From CAILZL01 sp050181835 (GTDB taxonomy: Bacteria; Pseudomonadota; Gammaproteobacteria; Steroidobacterales; Steroidobacteraceae), in NCBI GenBank assembly GCA_050181835.1, contig JBFXCU010000002.1, forward strand, positions 62,001 to 126,000: 64,000 nucleotides of DNA, in the 5' to 3' direction. Positions 19,342-28,509 of this stretch are shown here, piece by piece (the first letter of the stretch is position 1; each line of letters opens with the position of its first letter). The notes beneath the pieces were generated by a model, which had not been told where the DNA came from, searched no databases, and saw only the letters and a program-made list of their open reading frames with translations. A program made the position numbers and the translations under genes.

Positions 19342-21267
19342 TTGAACGATTTAGCTAAGAATGTGGTTGTCTGGGTGGTCATTGCCGTCATTCTGGCGGC
19401 GGTGTTCAGTAATTTTAGTGGCCAAACAGGAGCGTCACAACCGCTTGCTTATTCGACTTTCCTTGAACAGATTAAAAGTGGTGGTATCAGCGAAGTTACC
19501 TTCAAAGAAGGCAACATGATTACCGGCAAGCGCACTAATGGCGAAGCGTTCGTTAGCTACAGCCCGGAAACAGATAATTCAGCTTTGATCGGTACGCTGC
19601 AATCTAACCGTGTCAATTTCAGTGCTTCGGCACCTGAGCGTCAGGGCTTTCTGATGCAGTTATTTCTGTCGTCCTTCCCGATCCTGTTGTTGATCGGCGT
19701 TTGGGTATATTTCATGCGTCAGATGCAGGGTGGTGCTGGCGGTCGTGGTGCCATGTCGTTTGGTAAATCGAAAGCACGCTTGCTCAATGAAGATCAGGTG
19801 CAGGTGACCTTCGCGGATGTCGCGGGCATTGAAGAAGCTAAAGAAGAAGTGGTAGAAATTGTTGAATTCCTGAAAGATCCGGGAAAATTCCAACGCTTGG
19901 GCGGCAAAATTCCGCGCGGTGTGCTGATGGTGGGGTCACCCGGCACCGGTAAGACCTTGTTGGCGCGTGCCATTGCTGGCGAAGCCAAAGTACCGTTCTT
20001 CACCATTTCCGGTTCGGATTTCGTAGAAATGTTTGTCGGTGTGGGCGCATCGCGAGTGCGCGACATGTTCGAACAAGCGAAGAAACATGCACCGTGCATC
20101 ATCTTTATTGATGAAATTGATGCTGTGGGTCGTCATCGTGGCGCCGGTCTGGGTGGCGGCCATGATGAGCGTGAGCAAACACTCAATCAGTTATTGGTGG
20201 AAATGGATGGTTTCGAAGGCACTGAAGGCGTCATTGTCATTGCCGCTACTAACCGTCCCGATGTGCTTGATCCCGCGCTGTTGCGTCCGGGTCGGTTTGA
20301 CCGCCAGGTGACGGTGCCACTACCTGACGTACGTGGTCGCGAGCAGATACTGAGAGTGCATATGCGTAAGCTGCCGTTGGCTGATGACGTTAAGCCGCAA
20401 TTGATTGCACGCGGTACACCGGGCTTCTCGGGCGCGGATTTGGCCAACTTGGTGAATGAGGCAGCGCTATTCGCGGCACGCCTCAACCGTCGTACTGTGA
20501 CGATGGAAGAATTTGAAAAAGCCAAAGACAAACTCATCATGGGTACTGAGCGACGTTCGATGGTGATGGATGACCAAGAAAAGAAGCTCACTGCTTATCA
20601 TGAAGCTGGTCATGCGATTGTGGGGCTATCGATGGCCGAACACGATCCGGTTTACAAGGTTTCCATTATTCCGCGCGGTCGTGCGCTGGGTGTGACCATG
20701 TTCCTGCCGGAGGCGGATCGTTACAGCACCAGTAAGCGTCGTTTGGAAAACCGTATTGCTACCTTGTTCGGCGGGCGCATTGCCGAAGAGATGATTTTCG
20801 GTGCGGAAGCGGTCACCACTGGTGCCTCCAACGACATTGAACGCGCCACGGAAATTGCCCGCAACATGGTGACCAAGTGGGGCCTGTCCGACAAGATGGG
20901 GCCGTTGTCCTATGCAGAAGAAGAAGGTGAGGTATTCCTTGGTCGGCAGATGACCCAGCATAAGAATGTTTCTGATGTTACTGCCAATGCCATTGATGCG
21001 GAAGTACGCAAGTTGATTGATACCAACTACGCTCACGCTAAACAGGTGTTGCAGGATAACCTTGAGAATCTGCACAAAATGGCGCAGGCGTTGATCAAGT
21101 ACGAAACCATTGATGAAGGCCAACTCAAAGACATCATGGCTGGTCGTGAGCCGCGTCCACCGAAGGATTGGGATGACGCCCCTTCGGCTTCGTCGGGTAC
21201 ACCGCCTGAGCGTGATACGAAGGGCGGGAAGGACGGATCGATTGGCGATCCTGCAAGCCAGCATTGA
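19342..21267 (+). CDS. ftsH: ATP-dependent zinc metalloprotease FtsH
   Basis: Inner-membrane AAA+ protease that degrades membrane proteins and, in E. coli, sigma-32 and LpxC. 641 residues. It starts with TTG at 19342, supported by GAGGAG 6-12 bp upstream and the family N-terminus MNDLAKNVVVWVVIAVILAA (first membrane helix). The second helix is FPILLLIGVWVYFMRQMQ near residue 112. Walker A is GSPGTGKTLLARAIAGEA, Walker B is CIIFIDEIDAVGRHRGAG, and the zinc site is HEAGHAIVGLS (about residue 419). The acidic/Gly-rich tail is typical. Use of TTG may keep levels low. Confidence 0.98.
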   Translation: MNDLAKNVVVWVVIAVILAAVFSNFSGQTGASQPLAYSTFLEQIKSGGISEVTFKEGNMITGKRTNGEAFVSYSPETDNSALIGTLQSNRVNFSASAPERQGFLMQLFLSSFPILLLIGVWVYFMRQMQGGAGGRGAMSFGKSKARLLNEDQVQVTFADVAGIEEAKEEVVEIVEFLKDPGKFQRLGGKIPRGVLMVGSPGTGKTLLARAIAGEAKVPFFTISGSDFVEMFVGVGASRVRDMFEQAKKHAPCIIFIDEIDAVGRHRGAGLGGGHDEREQTLNQLLVEMDGFEGTEGVIVIAATNRPDVLDPALLRPGRFDRQVTVPLPDVRGREQILRVHMRKLPLADDVKPQLIARGTPGFSGADLANLVNEAALFAARLNRRTVTMEEFEKAKDKLIMGTERRSMVMDDQEKKLTAYHEAGHAIVGLSMAEHDPVYKVSIIPRGRALGVTMFLPEADRYSTSKRRLENRIATLFGGRIAEEMIFGAEAVTTGASNDIERATEIARNMVTKWGLSDKMGPLSYAEEEGEVFLGRQMTQHKNVSDVTANAIDAEVRKLIDTNYAHAKQVLQDNLENLHKMAQALIKYETIDEGQLKDIMAGREPRPPKDWDDAPSASSGTPPERDTKGGKDGSIGDPASQH

Positions 21268-21343
21268 GTATAGGTCATAGGCAGTAGACTTTAAGCGGAA
21301 AGGGTTCTACTTTCTGACTGCAGTCTATCGTCTTCTGCTCCAC

Positions 21344-22204
21344 ATGCTTTTGCACTGCGGTTCACAAATTCTCGATCTCAGCACGCCACGTGTTATGGGC
21401 GTGCTCAATGTCACTCCCGATTCTTTTTCTGATGGGGGTCGCTTTAATCACCATGACGCTGCGGTGGCGCGTGCCAAGCAAATGCTGGCGGAAGGTGCAG
21501 ACATCATTGACATAGGTGGCGAATCAACTCGACCGGGCGCTACCAGCGTTAGCGCTAGTGAAGAACTGCAACGGGTCGTGTCAGTGATTGCCTCCATTCA
21601 CGCCGCGCATCCTGAGGCGTTGATCTCGATTGATACCAGCAAAGCCGAAGTGATGCGTGCGGCCATCGATGCGGGCGCGACCATCATCAACGATGTGCGT
21701 GCGCTAACCGAGTCAGGCGCGCTGAATGTTGCAGCAAGCAGTAACGTTGCCGTGTGCATCATGCACATGCAGGGTCAGCCTGCTGAGATGCAAGTGGCAC
21801 CACGTTACGGCAAGTTGTTGGCTGAAGTCAGTGAGTTCTTACGTGAGCGTACTGCTGCTTGCGAGATGGCAGGCATTGCGCGTAATCGCATCGTCGTTGA
21901 TCCGGGTATCGGCTTCGGCAAAGCCTTATCGCACAATCTGGAAATATTGGCGCACCTGCCTGAGTTGCTGCAGCAACAATTGCCGTTAATGATTGGCGTG
22001 TCACGCAAGTCGCTGTTTGGTGAGCTACTTGGCAGGGCGGTTGAGCAGCGATTGGCTGGTAGTGTGGCATTGGCTACTGCCAGTGTACTGGCCGGTGCGA
22101 GTATCATTCGCGCGCACGATGTGGCGGCAACCGTCGATGTGGTACGCACAGCATATGCATTACGGCAGGCGGGATATACAGTTGCGCGATCATTGAATGC
22201 CTAG
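21344..22204 (+). CDS. folP: Dihydropteroate synthase
   Basis: Folate pathway enzyme joining pABA to dihydropterin; the sulfonamide target. 286 residues. Motifs in order: MGVLNVTPDSFSDGGRF, ADIIDIGGESTRPGATSV, LISIDTSKAEVMRAAIDAGA, INDVRAL, IVVDPGIGFGKALSHNL and IGVSRKSLFGELL. The C-terminal stretch IIRAHDVAATVDVVRTA contains the conserved R-x-H. Lies between ftsH and glmM, the standard order, with 15 bp to glmM, so cotranscription with glmM is likely. Confidence 0.98.
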   Translation: MLLHCGSQILDLSTPRVMGVLNVTPDSFSDGGRFNHHDAAVARAKQMLAEGADIIDIGGESTRPGATSVSASEELQRVVSVIASIHAAHPEALISIDTSKAEVMRAAIDAGATIINDVRALTESGALNVAASSNVAVCIMHMQGQPAEMQVAPRYGKLLAEVSEFLRERTAACEMAGIARNRIVVDPGIGFGKALSHNLEILAHLPELLQQQLPLMIGVSRKSLFGELLGRAVEQRLAGSVALATASVLAGASIIRAHDVAATVDVVRTAYALRQAGYTVARSLNA

Positions 22205-22219
22205 ATAAGCGGAGTAATA

Positions 22220-23551
22220 GTGGCTAGAAAATATTTTGGAACCGACGGGATACGCGGTCGCGTCGGACAGTCACCAATGACGGTGGATTTTGCGTTGCGT
22301 CTGGCCAGTGCAGCAGCACGGGTACTGGCACCCAATGGTGGCACTGTGTTGGTCGGCAAGGACACGCGCGTTTCGGGTTATATGTTTGAATCAGCGCTTG
22401 AAGCTGGTTTTGTCGCAGCCGGCGTCAATGTCATGTTGATCGGGCCATTGCCAACCCCTGGTATCGCATACATGGCTAAAAGCTTCGACTGCAATTTCGG
22501 CGTGGTAATTAGTGCTTCGCATAATCTTTACGAAGATAATGGCATCAAATTTTTTGATGGCAAGGGCGGCAAGCTCAGTGATGAAATCGAGGCGCAGATT
22601 GAGGCGCTGCTGGATTCGCCGCCGGTAACGCGCGAATCGCACCAGCTTGGACTGGCCAAACGTGTTGATAAGGCGCGCACCAAGTACCAAGATTTTTGTA
22701 TGGCCAGTGTTCCCAGCGACGTTAACCTGGCTGGGTTAAAAATTGTTATAGATTGTGCGCATGGTGCCGGTTACAAGGTTGCGCCACGCATACTGACTGA
22801 TATGGGTGCCGAGATCATTCCAATTGGTTGCTCACCTAATGGACGCAATATCAACTTGAATTGTGGTTCCATTTCACCTGAGTTACTGCAACACACGGTG
22901 CCCGGCGTGCGCGCCCATGTGGGGGTGGCTTTGGATGGTGATGGTGACCGCTTGGTGATGGTGGATCATCTCGGTCGGGTGGTGGATGGGGATCAGTTGC
23001 TGTACGTGCTGGCGACCGCGCGCCATGCAGCGGGTGAATTGCACGGCCCGGTAGTCGGTACAGTAATGAGTAACCTTGGCTTGGAGCATGCATTACAGCA
23101 ACAAGGCATTGCTTTCCGCCGCGCCAAGGTCGGCGACCGTTATGTGTTGGAAGTGCTGCGCGAAACCGGTGGTATGTTGGGTGGCGAGACTTCTGGGCAC
23201 TTGCTGTGCCTTGATCGCACCACCACTGGCGATGCCGTCATCAGCGCCTTGCAGGTATTGGCGGTGATGCAGCAAACCGGCAAGTCACTGGCGGAGCTTG
23301 CCGCGCCGATGTCCAAGTATCCGCAGCTAATGGAGAATGTGCGGGTGGCGCATAAGCTCGACGTAGATAAATCTGAGCTTATTCAGCAGGCTGTCCGCAA
23401 AGCCGAGCAGCGCCTTGCTGATACTGGCCGCGTTGTCTTGCGTGCCTCTGGTACTGAACCCGTGATTCGCGTCATGGTTGAGGGGCGTGACGAAAAGCTG
23501 GTACGTGAGTTGGTTAAGGAGTTAGTGCAAGTGGTGGCGGCGGCAATCTGA
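22220..23551 (+). CDS. glmM: Phosphoglucosamine mutase
   Basis: Converts glucosamine-6-phosphate to glucosamine-1-phosphate for peptidoglycan and LPS precursors. 443 residues. The GTG start at 22220 follows GGAG by 5 bp and matches the family N-terminus MARKYFGTDGIRGRVG. The catalytic phosphoserine is in GVVISASHNLYEDNGIKFF, the metal loop is ALDGDGDRLVMVD, the sugar loop GGETSGHLLC, and the phosphate-binding end is LRASGTEPVIRVMVEG. In the order folP-glmM-tpiA-secG. Confidence 0.98.
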   Translation: MARKYFGTDGIRGRVGQSPMTVDFALRLASAAARVLAPNGGTVLVGKDTRVSGYMFESALEAGFVAAGVNVMLIGPLPTPGIAYMAKSFDCNFGVVISASHNLYEDNGIKFFDGKGGKLSDEIEAQIEALLDSPPVTRESHQLGLAKRVDKARTKYQDFCMASVPSDVNLAGLKIVIDCAHGAGYKVAPRILTDMGAEIIPIGCSPNGRNINLNCGSISPELLQHTVPGVRAHVGVALDGDGDRLVMVDHLGRVVDGDQLLYVLATARHAAGELHGPVVGTVMSNLGLEHALQQQGIAFRRAKVGDRYVLEVLRETGGMLGGETSGHLLCLDRTTTGDAVISALQVLAVMQQTGKSLAELAAPMSKYPQLMENVRVAHKLDVDKSELIQQAVRKAEQRLADTGRVVLRASGTEPVIRVMVEGRDEKLVRELVKELVQVVAAAI

Positions 23552-23640
23552 GTGCCACTCGATCTTGGGTTTGATTTTGGGGGGCGGCGCCAGTAAGCTT
23601 CCGCGCCTTTCATGGGATGGGACGCATAACCAAGATGGGC

Positions 23641-24399
23641 ATGAACAACAAACGTCGGCCGCTGGTTGCGGGCAACTGGAAAATGCATGGTTCGCGCGCG
23701 GAAAACGCTGCGCTACTGGATGACATGCTCGGCCAATTGAAGGTGAGCGATGTTGAGGTAATGGTCTGTCCGCCGTATGTGTATTTGGCGGAAATAGCTG
23801 GTCGCTTGGCGGGTACTTCGGTTGCGTTGGGCGCTCAGTCACTCTGTGCTGAGACGGTCGGTGCGTTTACTGGTGAAGTATCGGCCAGCATGCTCAAAGA
23901 GGTGGGCTGCCAATATGTGTTGGTGGGGCATTCCGAGCGCCGCAGCCTGTATAACGAAGATAGCAGTTTGGTGGCGTGTAAGTTTGTAGCCGCGCAGAGT
24001 CGAGGGCTGATTCCGGTGCTGTGTGTCGGCGAATCATTGCATCAGCGACAGTCGGAGCAGGCTTTCACGGTTATTAGTGAGCAGCTGGATGCGGTAGTGG
24101 CTACGGCCGGTATTGCTGCGTTTGCGCAGGCGGTGGTGGCCTATGAGCCAGTTTGGGCGATTGGTACGGGATTGACCGCCACGCCGGAGCAGGCGCAAGA
24201 AGTGCATTCATTCATTCGTCAGCATCTTGCCGCGAGTGATGCGCAAGTTGCGGCTGGGGTGCGGGTTTTGTATGGCGGCAGTGTCAAAGGCAGTAATGCT
24301 GGAGAATTGTTTGCAATGGCCGATGTGGACGGCGGGTTGGTGGGCGGCGCGTCACTCAAGGCGGCTGAATTTCTGCAAATCTGTGCCGCTGCGAATTAA
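23641..24399 (+). CDS. tpiA: Triosephosphate isomerase
   Basis: Glycolytic interconversion of DHAP and GAP. The ATG at 23641 (MNNKRRPLVAGNWKMHG) best fits family N-termini and gives 252 residues; in-frame ATGs at 23617 and 23635 are alternatives, with no decisive ribosome site. The catalytic Lys is in GNWKMHGSR, the electrophilic His in YVLVGHSERRSLY, and the base Glu in VVAYEPVWAIGTGLTAT, followed by the phosphate loop VLYGGSVKGSNAGELF and VGGASL. The last gene before secG. Confidence 0.98.
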   Translation: MNNKRRPLVAGNWKMHGSRAENAALLDDMLGQLKVSDVEVMVCPPYVYLAEIAGRLAGTSVALGAQSLCAETVGAFTGEVSASMLKEVGCQYVLVGHSERRSLYNEDSSLVACKFVAAQSRGLIPVLCVGESLHQRQSEQAFTVISEQLDAVVATAGIAAFAQAVVAYEPVWAIGTGLTATPEQAQEVHSFIRQHLAASDAQVAAGVRVLYGGSVKGSNAGELFAMADVDGGLVGGASLKAAEFLQICAAAN

Positions 24400-24432
24400 T
24401 TGGGTATGTAAGTCGAAGTGAGTTGAACGACT

Positions 24433-24822
24433 ATGAATTGGATACAAACAGCGGCAATGATCCTGCACATGTTTCTCTGTGTTGGCATTATTGGTTTGGT
24501 GCTGCTGCAGCGAGGTAAAGGTGCGGATGCCGGTGCCGGTTTCGGTGCAGGCGCCTCTGGTACGGTGTTTGGTGCGCGCGGCTCGACATCGTTTTTGTCA
24601 CGTACAACCGCTGTTCTGGCTACGTTGTTTTTCGTCACCTGCCTGACCTTGGCGTACTTGGGTAATACTCAAGTTAGAAGCACTAGTGTGGTTGATCGCG
24701 TGGTGATGCCGGCAAGTGCTGGCAATGCCAGTAGCGACAGCTTGCAGATTCCTACGGCGGATACGGTGGCGCCGGTCGTTGAGCAGGCAACTGCGCCTGT
24801 CACGGAGCCCGCTAGCAAGTAA
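24433..24822 (+). CDS. secG: Protein translocase subunit SecG
   Basis: Small SecYEG translocon subunit with two membrane helices. 129 residues. Helix 1 is MILHMFLCVGIIGLVLLQRG, the conserved cytoplasmic loop is GKGADAGAGFGAGASGTVFG, and helix 2 is TTAVLATLFFVTCLTLAYLG. A variable Ala/Thr/Val-rich tail follows. Between tpiA and tRNA-Leu(GAG), the order found in many Gammaproteobacteria. Confidence 0.96.
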   Translation: MNWIQTAAMILHMFLCVGIIGLVLLQRGKGADAGAGFGAGASGTVFGARGSTSFLSRTTAVLATLFFVTCLTLAYLGNTQVRSTSVVDRVVMPASAGNASSDSLQIPTADTVAPVVEQATAPVTEPASK

Positions 24823-24858
24823 TTAACTTACGCTGTGTGACTTGTGCGGTTTTTCTGG

Positions 24859-24943
24859 GCGGATGTGGTGGAATTGGTAGACACGCTACCTTGAGGTGGT
24901 AGTGGCGCAAGCCTTGGAGGTTCGAGTCCTCTCATCCGCACCA
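24859..24943 (+). tRNA. tRNA-Leu (anticodon GAG)
   Basis: 85 nt including encoded CCA. The acceptor stem pairs GCGGATG with CATCCGC. The anticodon stem CTACC/GGTAG encloses the loop TTGAGGT, giving anticodon GAG. A long variable arm marks a class II tRNA, and the T loop GGTTCGAGTCC is normal. Sequence is close to E. coli leuU, which also lies between secG and nearby genes. Reads leucine CUC/CUU codons. Confidence 0.97.
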
Positions 24944-25111
24944 AATTTTGGTGGCAAGTTTTTCAGCTGTTTTCTTGTGAATTTTCTGCCGCGTTACCAA
25001 TGCGCAATCATGTTGCGCTATGCACTGTTGGAAAATTTCCATGCGGGTGTATGAATTGCATTAGTGCCTCCTGTACAATTCGCAGGGATTTTGTCGGCTC
25101 AAATCTTGGCA

Positions 25112-25468
25112 ATGCTGCAAAACTATTTACCAATTCTGATTTTTCTTGGCGTCGCGACTGGTTTGTCCCTGGTCTTGATGACGCTCGGCTTTTTGTTTGG
25201 TCCGAGCAAGCCGGATGCCGAAAAACAGTCTACCTATGAATGTGGCTTTGAGCCTTTCGAAGACTCACGCATCAAATTTGATGTGCGCTACTACTTGGTG
25301 GCGATTCTGTTCATTGTGTTTGATCTGGAAATTGCTTTTCTGTTCCCTTGGGCCGTGTCGCTGAACAAGATCGGTGTGGTGGGGATTGCGGCGGTGGGTG
25401 TATTTCTGCTCATTCTGGTGGTCGGTTTCATCTATGAGTGGAAGAAGGGGGCGTTGGAATGGGATTAA
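25112..25468 (+). CDS. nuoA: NADH-quinone oxidoreductase subunit A
   Basis: Membrane subunit of complex I at the quinone-site hinge. The ATG at 25112 (MLQNYLPILIFLGVATGL) gives 118 residues, the usual length; the frame is open to a GTG at 25064, which would add an unconserved extension. Three membrane helices; the loop has GPSKPDAEKQSTYECGFEPF, with the functionally important Cys/Glu region, followed by RYYLVAILFIVFDLEIAFLF. First gene of nuoA-N. A TACAAT -10-like hexamer lies at 25074 but without a convincing -35. It overlaps nuoB by 10 bp. Confidence 0.97.
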   Translation: MLQNYLPILIFLGVATGLSLVLMTLGFLFGPSKPDAEKQSTYECGFEPFEDSRIKFDVRYYLVAILFIVFDLEIAFLFPWAVSLNKIGVVGIAAVGVFLLILVVGFIYEWKKGALEWD

Positions 25469-26013
25469 CTACCCTGCCGCTGGATCAGGTCGCACCGCAG
25501 CCAGTGGGCCCGGTTAATGAAGTTGATGAAGCGGATTTAAATGCCACGCTTGCGCAGCGCGGTTTTCTCACTACCAATGTTGATAATCTGGTGAATTGGG
25601 CGCGTACTGGCTCGATGTGGCCTATGACCTTTGGTTTGGCCTGTTGTGCCGTCGAGATGATGCATGCAGGTGCGTCACGTTACGACCTTGATCGCTTTGG
25701 TATCGTGTTCCGTCCTAGCCCGCGTCAGTCTGATGTGATGGTGGTGGCGGGGACGCTGGTTAATAAGATGGCACCGGCGTTACGTAAGGTATATGACCAG
25801 ATGCCCGAACCGCGCTGGGTGATCTCAATGGGGTCGTGTGCCAATGGTGGTGGCTACTATCATTACTCCTATGCAGTGGTGCGCGGTTGTGATCGCATTG
25901 TGCCGGTGGATGTGTATGTGCCGGGTTGTCCCCCTACTGCTGAGGCATTGCTGTACGGCATTCTGCAATTGCAGAACAAAATTCGTCGTACCAATACCAT
26001 CGCCAGAAAATAA
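25459..26013 (+). CDS. nuoB: NADH-quinone oxidoreductase subunit B (cluster N2)
   Basis: Peripheral-arm subunit holding the last [4Fe-4S] cluster (N2), which reduces ubiquinone. The ATG at 25459 overlaps the nuoA end and gives 184 residues (MGLTTLPLDQ). The core has FGLACCAVEMMHAGASRYDL with the tandem Cys, then SDVMVVAGTLVNKMAPALRK, ISMGSCANGGGYYHYSY and VPGCPPTAEALLYGI, giving the four cluster ligands. A separate nuoC follows after 6 bp. Confidence 0.98.
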   Translation: MGLTTLPLDQVAPQPVGPVNEVDEADLNATLAQRGFLTTNVDNLVNWARTGSMWPMTFGLACCAVEMMHAGASRYDLDRFGIVFRPSPRQSDVMVVAGTLVNKMAPALRKVYDQMPEPRWVISMGSCANGGGYYHYSYAVVRGCDRIVPVDVYVPGCPPTAEALLYGILQLQNKIRRTNTIARK

Positions 26014-26019
26014 CCGCCT

Positions 26020-26709
26020 ATGTCATCGCGAATCAACTTGCTGGCTGAATCTATCGATGCTCACTTTGCTGGGCGCTTGATCCGTACGGCTTCTACTTGT
26101 GGCGAATTGACTTATGAGTTGAACGCGACTGACTTGTTGGAAATGTGTACTCGTTTGCGTGATGGTAAAGAATTCAAGTTCGAACAATTAATCGACCTGA
26201 CTGGTCTTGACTACTTGAGTTATGGCCAAGTCGAGTGGTCAACGCAAGAATCTACGGGTACTGGCTTTAGTCGTGGCGTGAGTCATGATCCATTAATTGG
26301 TGATGCGGGTGGTCGTTTTGCCGTGGTGTATCACCTGTTGTCCGTTACCAATAACCTGCGGCTGCGGCTGCGGGTACGTTGCGCTGATAACGACGCACCT
26401 ATGCTTGATTCGGTAATAGGTGTATGGGCATCGGCGAACTGGTTTGAGCGCGAAGTGTTCGATATGTACGGCATGCTATTCAAGGGCCATCCTGACCTGC
26501 GCCGCATCCTTACCGACTATGGGTTTATTGGTCATCCGTTCCGCAAAGACTTTCCGCTGATTGGCAATGTGGAAGTGCGTTATGACGAAGCCAAGGGTCG
26601 GGTTATTTATCAGCCGGTGTCCATCGAGCCACGTGTGCTGGTGCCACGTGTGATTCGCGATGACAACCGTTACGACCCGGCGTTAATACAACGTTCGGCG
26701 AACTCCTGA
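26020..26709 (+). CDS. nuoC: NADH-quinone oxidoreductase subunit C (30 kDa)
   Basis: Structural subunit of the connecting module. 229 residues. The 30-kDa signature ERE-VFDMYGMLFKGHPDLRR lies near residues 145-165, then ILTDYGFIGHPFRKDFPLIG with the conserved HPLRKDFPL-type motif. Separate from nuoD, unlike the fused nuoCD of Enterobacteria and Pseudomonas, which is useful for placing the organism. Tightly packed between nuoB and nuoD. Confidence 0.97.
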   Translation: MSSRINLLAESIDAHFAGRLIRTASTCGELTYELNATDLLEMCTRLRDGKEFKFEQLIDLTGLDYLSYGQVEWSTQESTGTGFSRGVSHDPLIGDAGGRFAVVYHLLSVTNNLRLRLRVRCADNDAPMLDSVIGVWASANWFEREVFDMYGMLFKGHPDLRRILTDYGFIGHPFRKDFPLIGNVEVRYDEAKGRVIYQPVSIEPRVLVPRVIRDDNRYDPALIQRSANS

Positions 26710-26722
26710 GGCTGTAACGCGC

Positions 26723-27976
26723 ATGGCTGAGATTCACAATTTCACGCTGAACTTCGGTCCGCAGCATCCGGCTGCACACGGCGTATTGCGGCTGGTGCTG
26801 GAAATGGATGGTGAAGTCATTCAGAAAGCCGATCCACATATTGGTCTGCTGCATCGGGGTACGGAAAAACTCGCCGAGTCCAAGCCCTTCAATCAGTCTA
26901 TTGGCTACATGGATCGCCTCGATTATGTGTCGATGATGTGTAATGAGCACGCCTATGTGATGGCGATTGAAAATCTGCTTGGCATCAAGGCACCAATTCG
27001 TGCGCAATACATTCGAGTGATGTTCGATGAGATCACTCGCATCCTCAATCATCTGATGTGGCTAGGTGCGCATGGTCTCGACATTGGTGCGATGACTGTA
27101 TTCCTGTATTGCTTCCGTGAACGCGAAGACCTGATGGACTGTTACGAAGCGGTATCGGGCGCGCGTATGCATGCCACTTACTATCGTCCGGGTGGGGTCT
27201 ATCGCGACCTGCCTGACTCAATGCCAAAGTATCAAGCATCCAAATGGCGTACACAGAAGCAGGTGGACAAGCTCAATGAGCAACGCAGTGGCAGCATGCT
27301 CGATTTCATTGATGACTTCGTAGCGCGTTTCCCTGCCTGTGTCGATGAATACGAAACGCTACTCACTGACAACCGCATCTGGAAACAGCGCACCGTGAAT
27401 ATTGGTGTGGTGACGCCAGAACGTGCATTGCAACTAGGGTTTACTGGGCCAATGATTCGCGGTTCCGGCTTTGCATGGGATTTACGCAAACAGCAACCTT
27501 ACGAGGTGTATGGCGATCTGGATTTTGATATTCCGGTAGGCGTCAATGGCGATTGTTATGACCGCTACTTGGTACGCATTGAAGAAATGCGTCAATCCAA
27601 TCGTATCGTCAAGCAATGCATTGACTGGCTGCGCAAACATCCCGGCGATGTCATGCTGGAAGATCACAAGGTGGTGCCGCCATCACGTGAGCAAATGAAG
27701 GGCGATATGGAATCATTGATCCATCACTTCAAATTGTTTACGGAAGGCTATTGCGTGCCCGCCGGAGAGACCTACGCTGCCGTAGAAGCGCCGAAGGGTG
27801 AGTTCGGTATTTATCTGATGTCGGATGGTGCCAACAAGCCGTATCGTCTTAAATGTCGTGCACCAGGCTTTGTTCATCTGGCGGCGCTGGAAGAAATGGT
27901 CAAGGGTCACATGCTGGCGGACGTGGTCGCAGTAATTGGCACGCAAGATATCGTATTCGGAGAGGTTGACCGGTGA
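26723..27976 (+). CDS. nuoD: NADH-quinone oxidoreductase subunit D (49 kDa)
   Basis: Forms much of the quinone-binding cavity with NuoB. 417 residues. Starts MAEIHNFTLNFGPQHPAAHG with the conserved HPAAHG loop, then DPHIGLLHRGTEKLAE, YMDRLDYVSMMCNEHAY (with the Tyr/Asp used at the quinone head), and the C-terminal GEFGIYLMSDGANKPYRLK with RAPGFVHLAAL. Ends DIVFGEVDR. Overlaps nuoE by 4 bp (GTGA), implying translational coupling. Confidence 0.98.
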   Translation: MAEIHNFTLNFGPQHPAAHGVLRLVLEMDGEVIQKADPHIGLLHRGTEKLAESKPFNQSIGYMDRLDYVSMMCNEHAYVMAIENLLGIKAPIRAQYIRVMFDEITRILNHLMWLGAHGLDIGAMTVFLYCFREREDLMDCYEAVSGARMHATYYRPGGVYRDLPDSMPKYQASKWRTQKQVDKLNEQRSGSMLDFIDDFVARFPACVDEYETLLTDNRIWKQRTVNIGVVTPERALQLGFTGPMIRGSGFAWDLRKQQPYEVYGDLDFDIPVGVNGDCYDRYLVRIEEMRQSNRIVKQCIDWLRKHPGDVMLEDHKVVPPSREQMKGDMESLIHHFKLFTEGYCVPAGETYAAVEAPKGEFGIYLMSDGANKPYRLKCRAPGFVHLAALEEMVKGHMLADVVAVIGTQDIVFGEVDR

Positions 27977-28503
27977 GCGACCCTAATAGCCATACAAGTA
28001 CCCATACAAGTCAGCAAAGTGCTGGAGGACTCTCCAGTCATTTGAAAGAAGAGATCGATCACTGGCTGACCAAGTTTCCGCCGGATCGCAAGCGTTCGGC
28101 GGTGTTGGCCGCACTGCGCGCTGCGCAACATGAAAATCACGGCTATTTACTTCAGGCGCAGATGGATGCCATTGCTGAATATTTGCAACTACCGCCGATT
28201 CAAGTGTACGAAGTGGCCAGTTTCTATTCGATGTTCGAAACCAAGCCAGTGGGCCGTAACCACATTTCGGTATGTACCAACATCTCCTGTATGTTGTGTG
28301 GTGGCGAAGAATTGCTTGAGCATGTTGAACGACGGCTTGGTATCAAAGTTGGTGAAAGCACTTCTGATGGCCGCTTCTTCCTAAAGCGTGAAGAAGAATG
28401 CTTGGCTGCCTGTACGGGTGCACCGATGATGATGGTTGATCACGTTTTCTATGAAAATCTTACGCCCGCCAAGGTCGATGAGATTCTGGATAGCCACAAG
28501 TAA
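27973..28503 (+). CDS. nuoE: NADH-quinone oxidoreductase subunit E (24 kDa, 2Fe-2S)
   Basis: NADH-module subunit with the N1a [2Fe-2S] cluster. GTG start at 27973 overlapping the nuoD stop; 176 residues. The thioredoxin-like domain carries the ligands in CTNISCMLCGGEELLEH (about residues 100-116) and EEECLAACTGAPMMMVD (about 138-154). A Ser/Thr/His-rich N-terminus of about 22 residues precedes LKEEIDHWLTKFPPDRKRSA. Six bp to nuoF. Confidence 0.97.
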   Translation: MSDPNSHTSTHTSQQSAGGLSSHLKEEIDHWLTKFPPDRKRSAVLAALRAAQHENHGYLLQAQMDAIAEYLQLPPIQVYEVASFYSMFETKPVGRNHISVCTNISCMLCGGEELLEHVERRLGIKVGESTSDGRFFLKREEECLAACTGAPMMMVDHVFYENLTPAKVDEILDSHK

Positions 28504-28509
28504 GCGCCC

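Noticed and set aside
25056..25079. nuoA promoter TTGCAT ... TACAAT
   Set aside because: The spacer is 12 nt, too short for sigma-70; the TACAAT may be a -10 but its -35 was not found.
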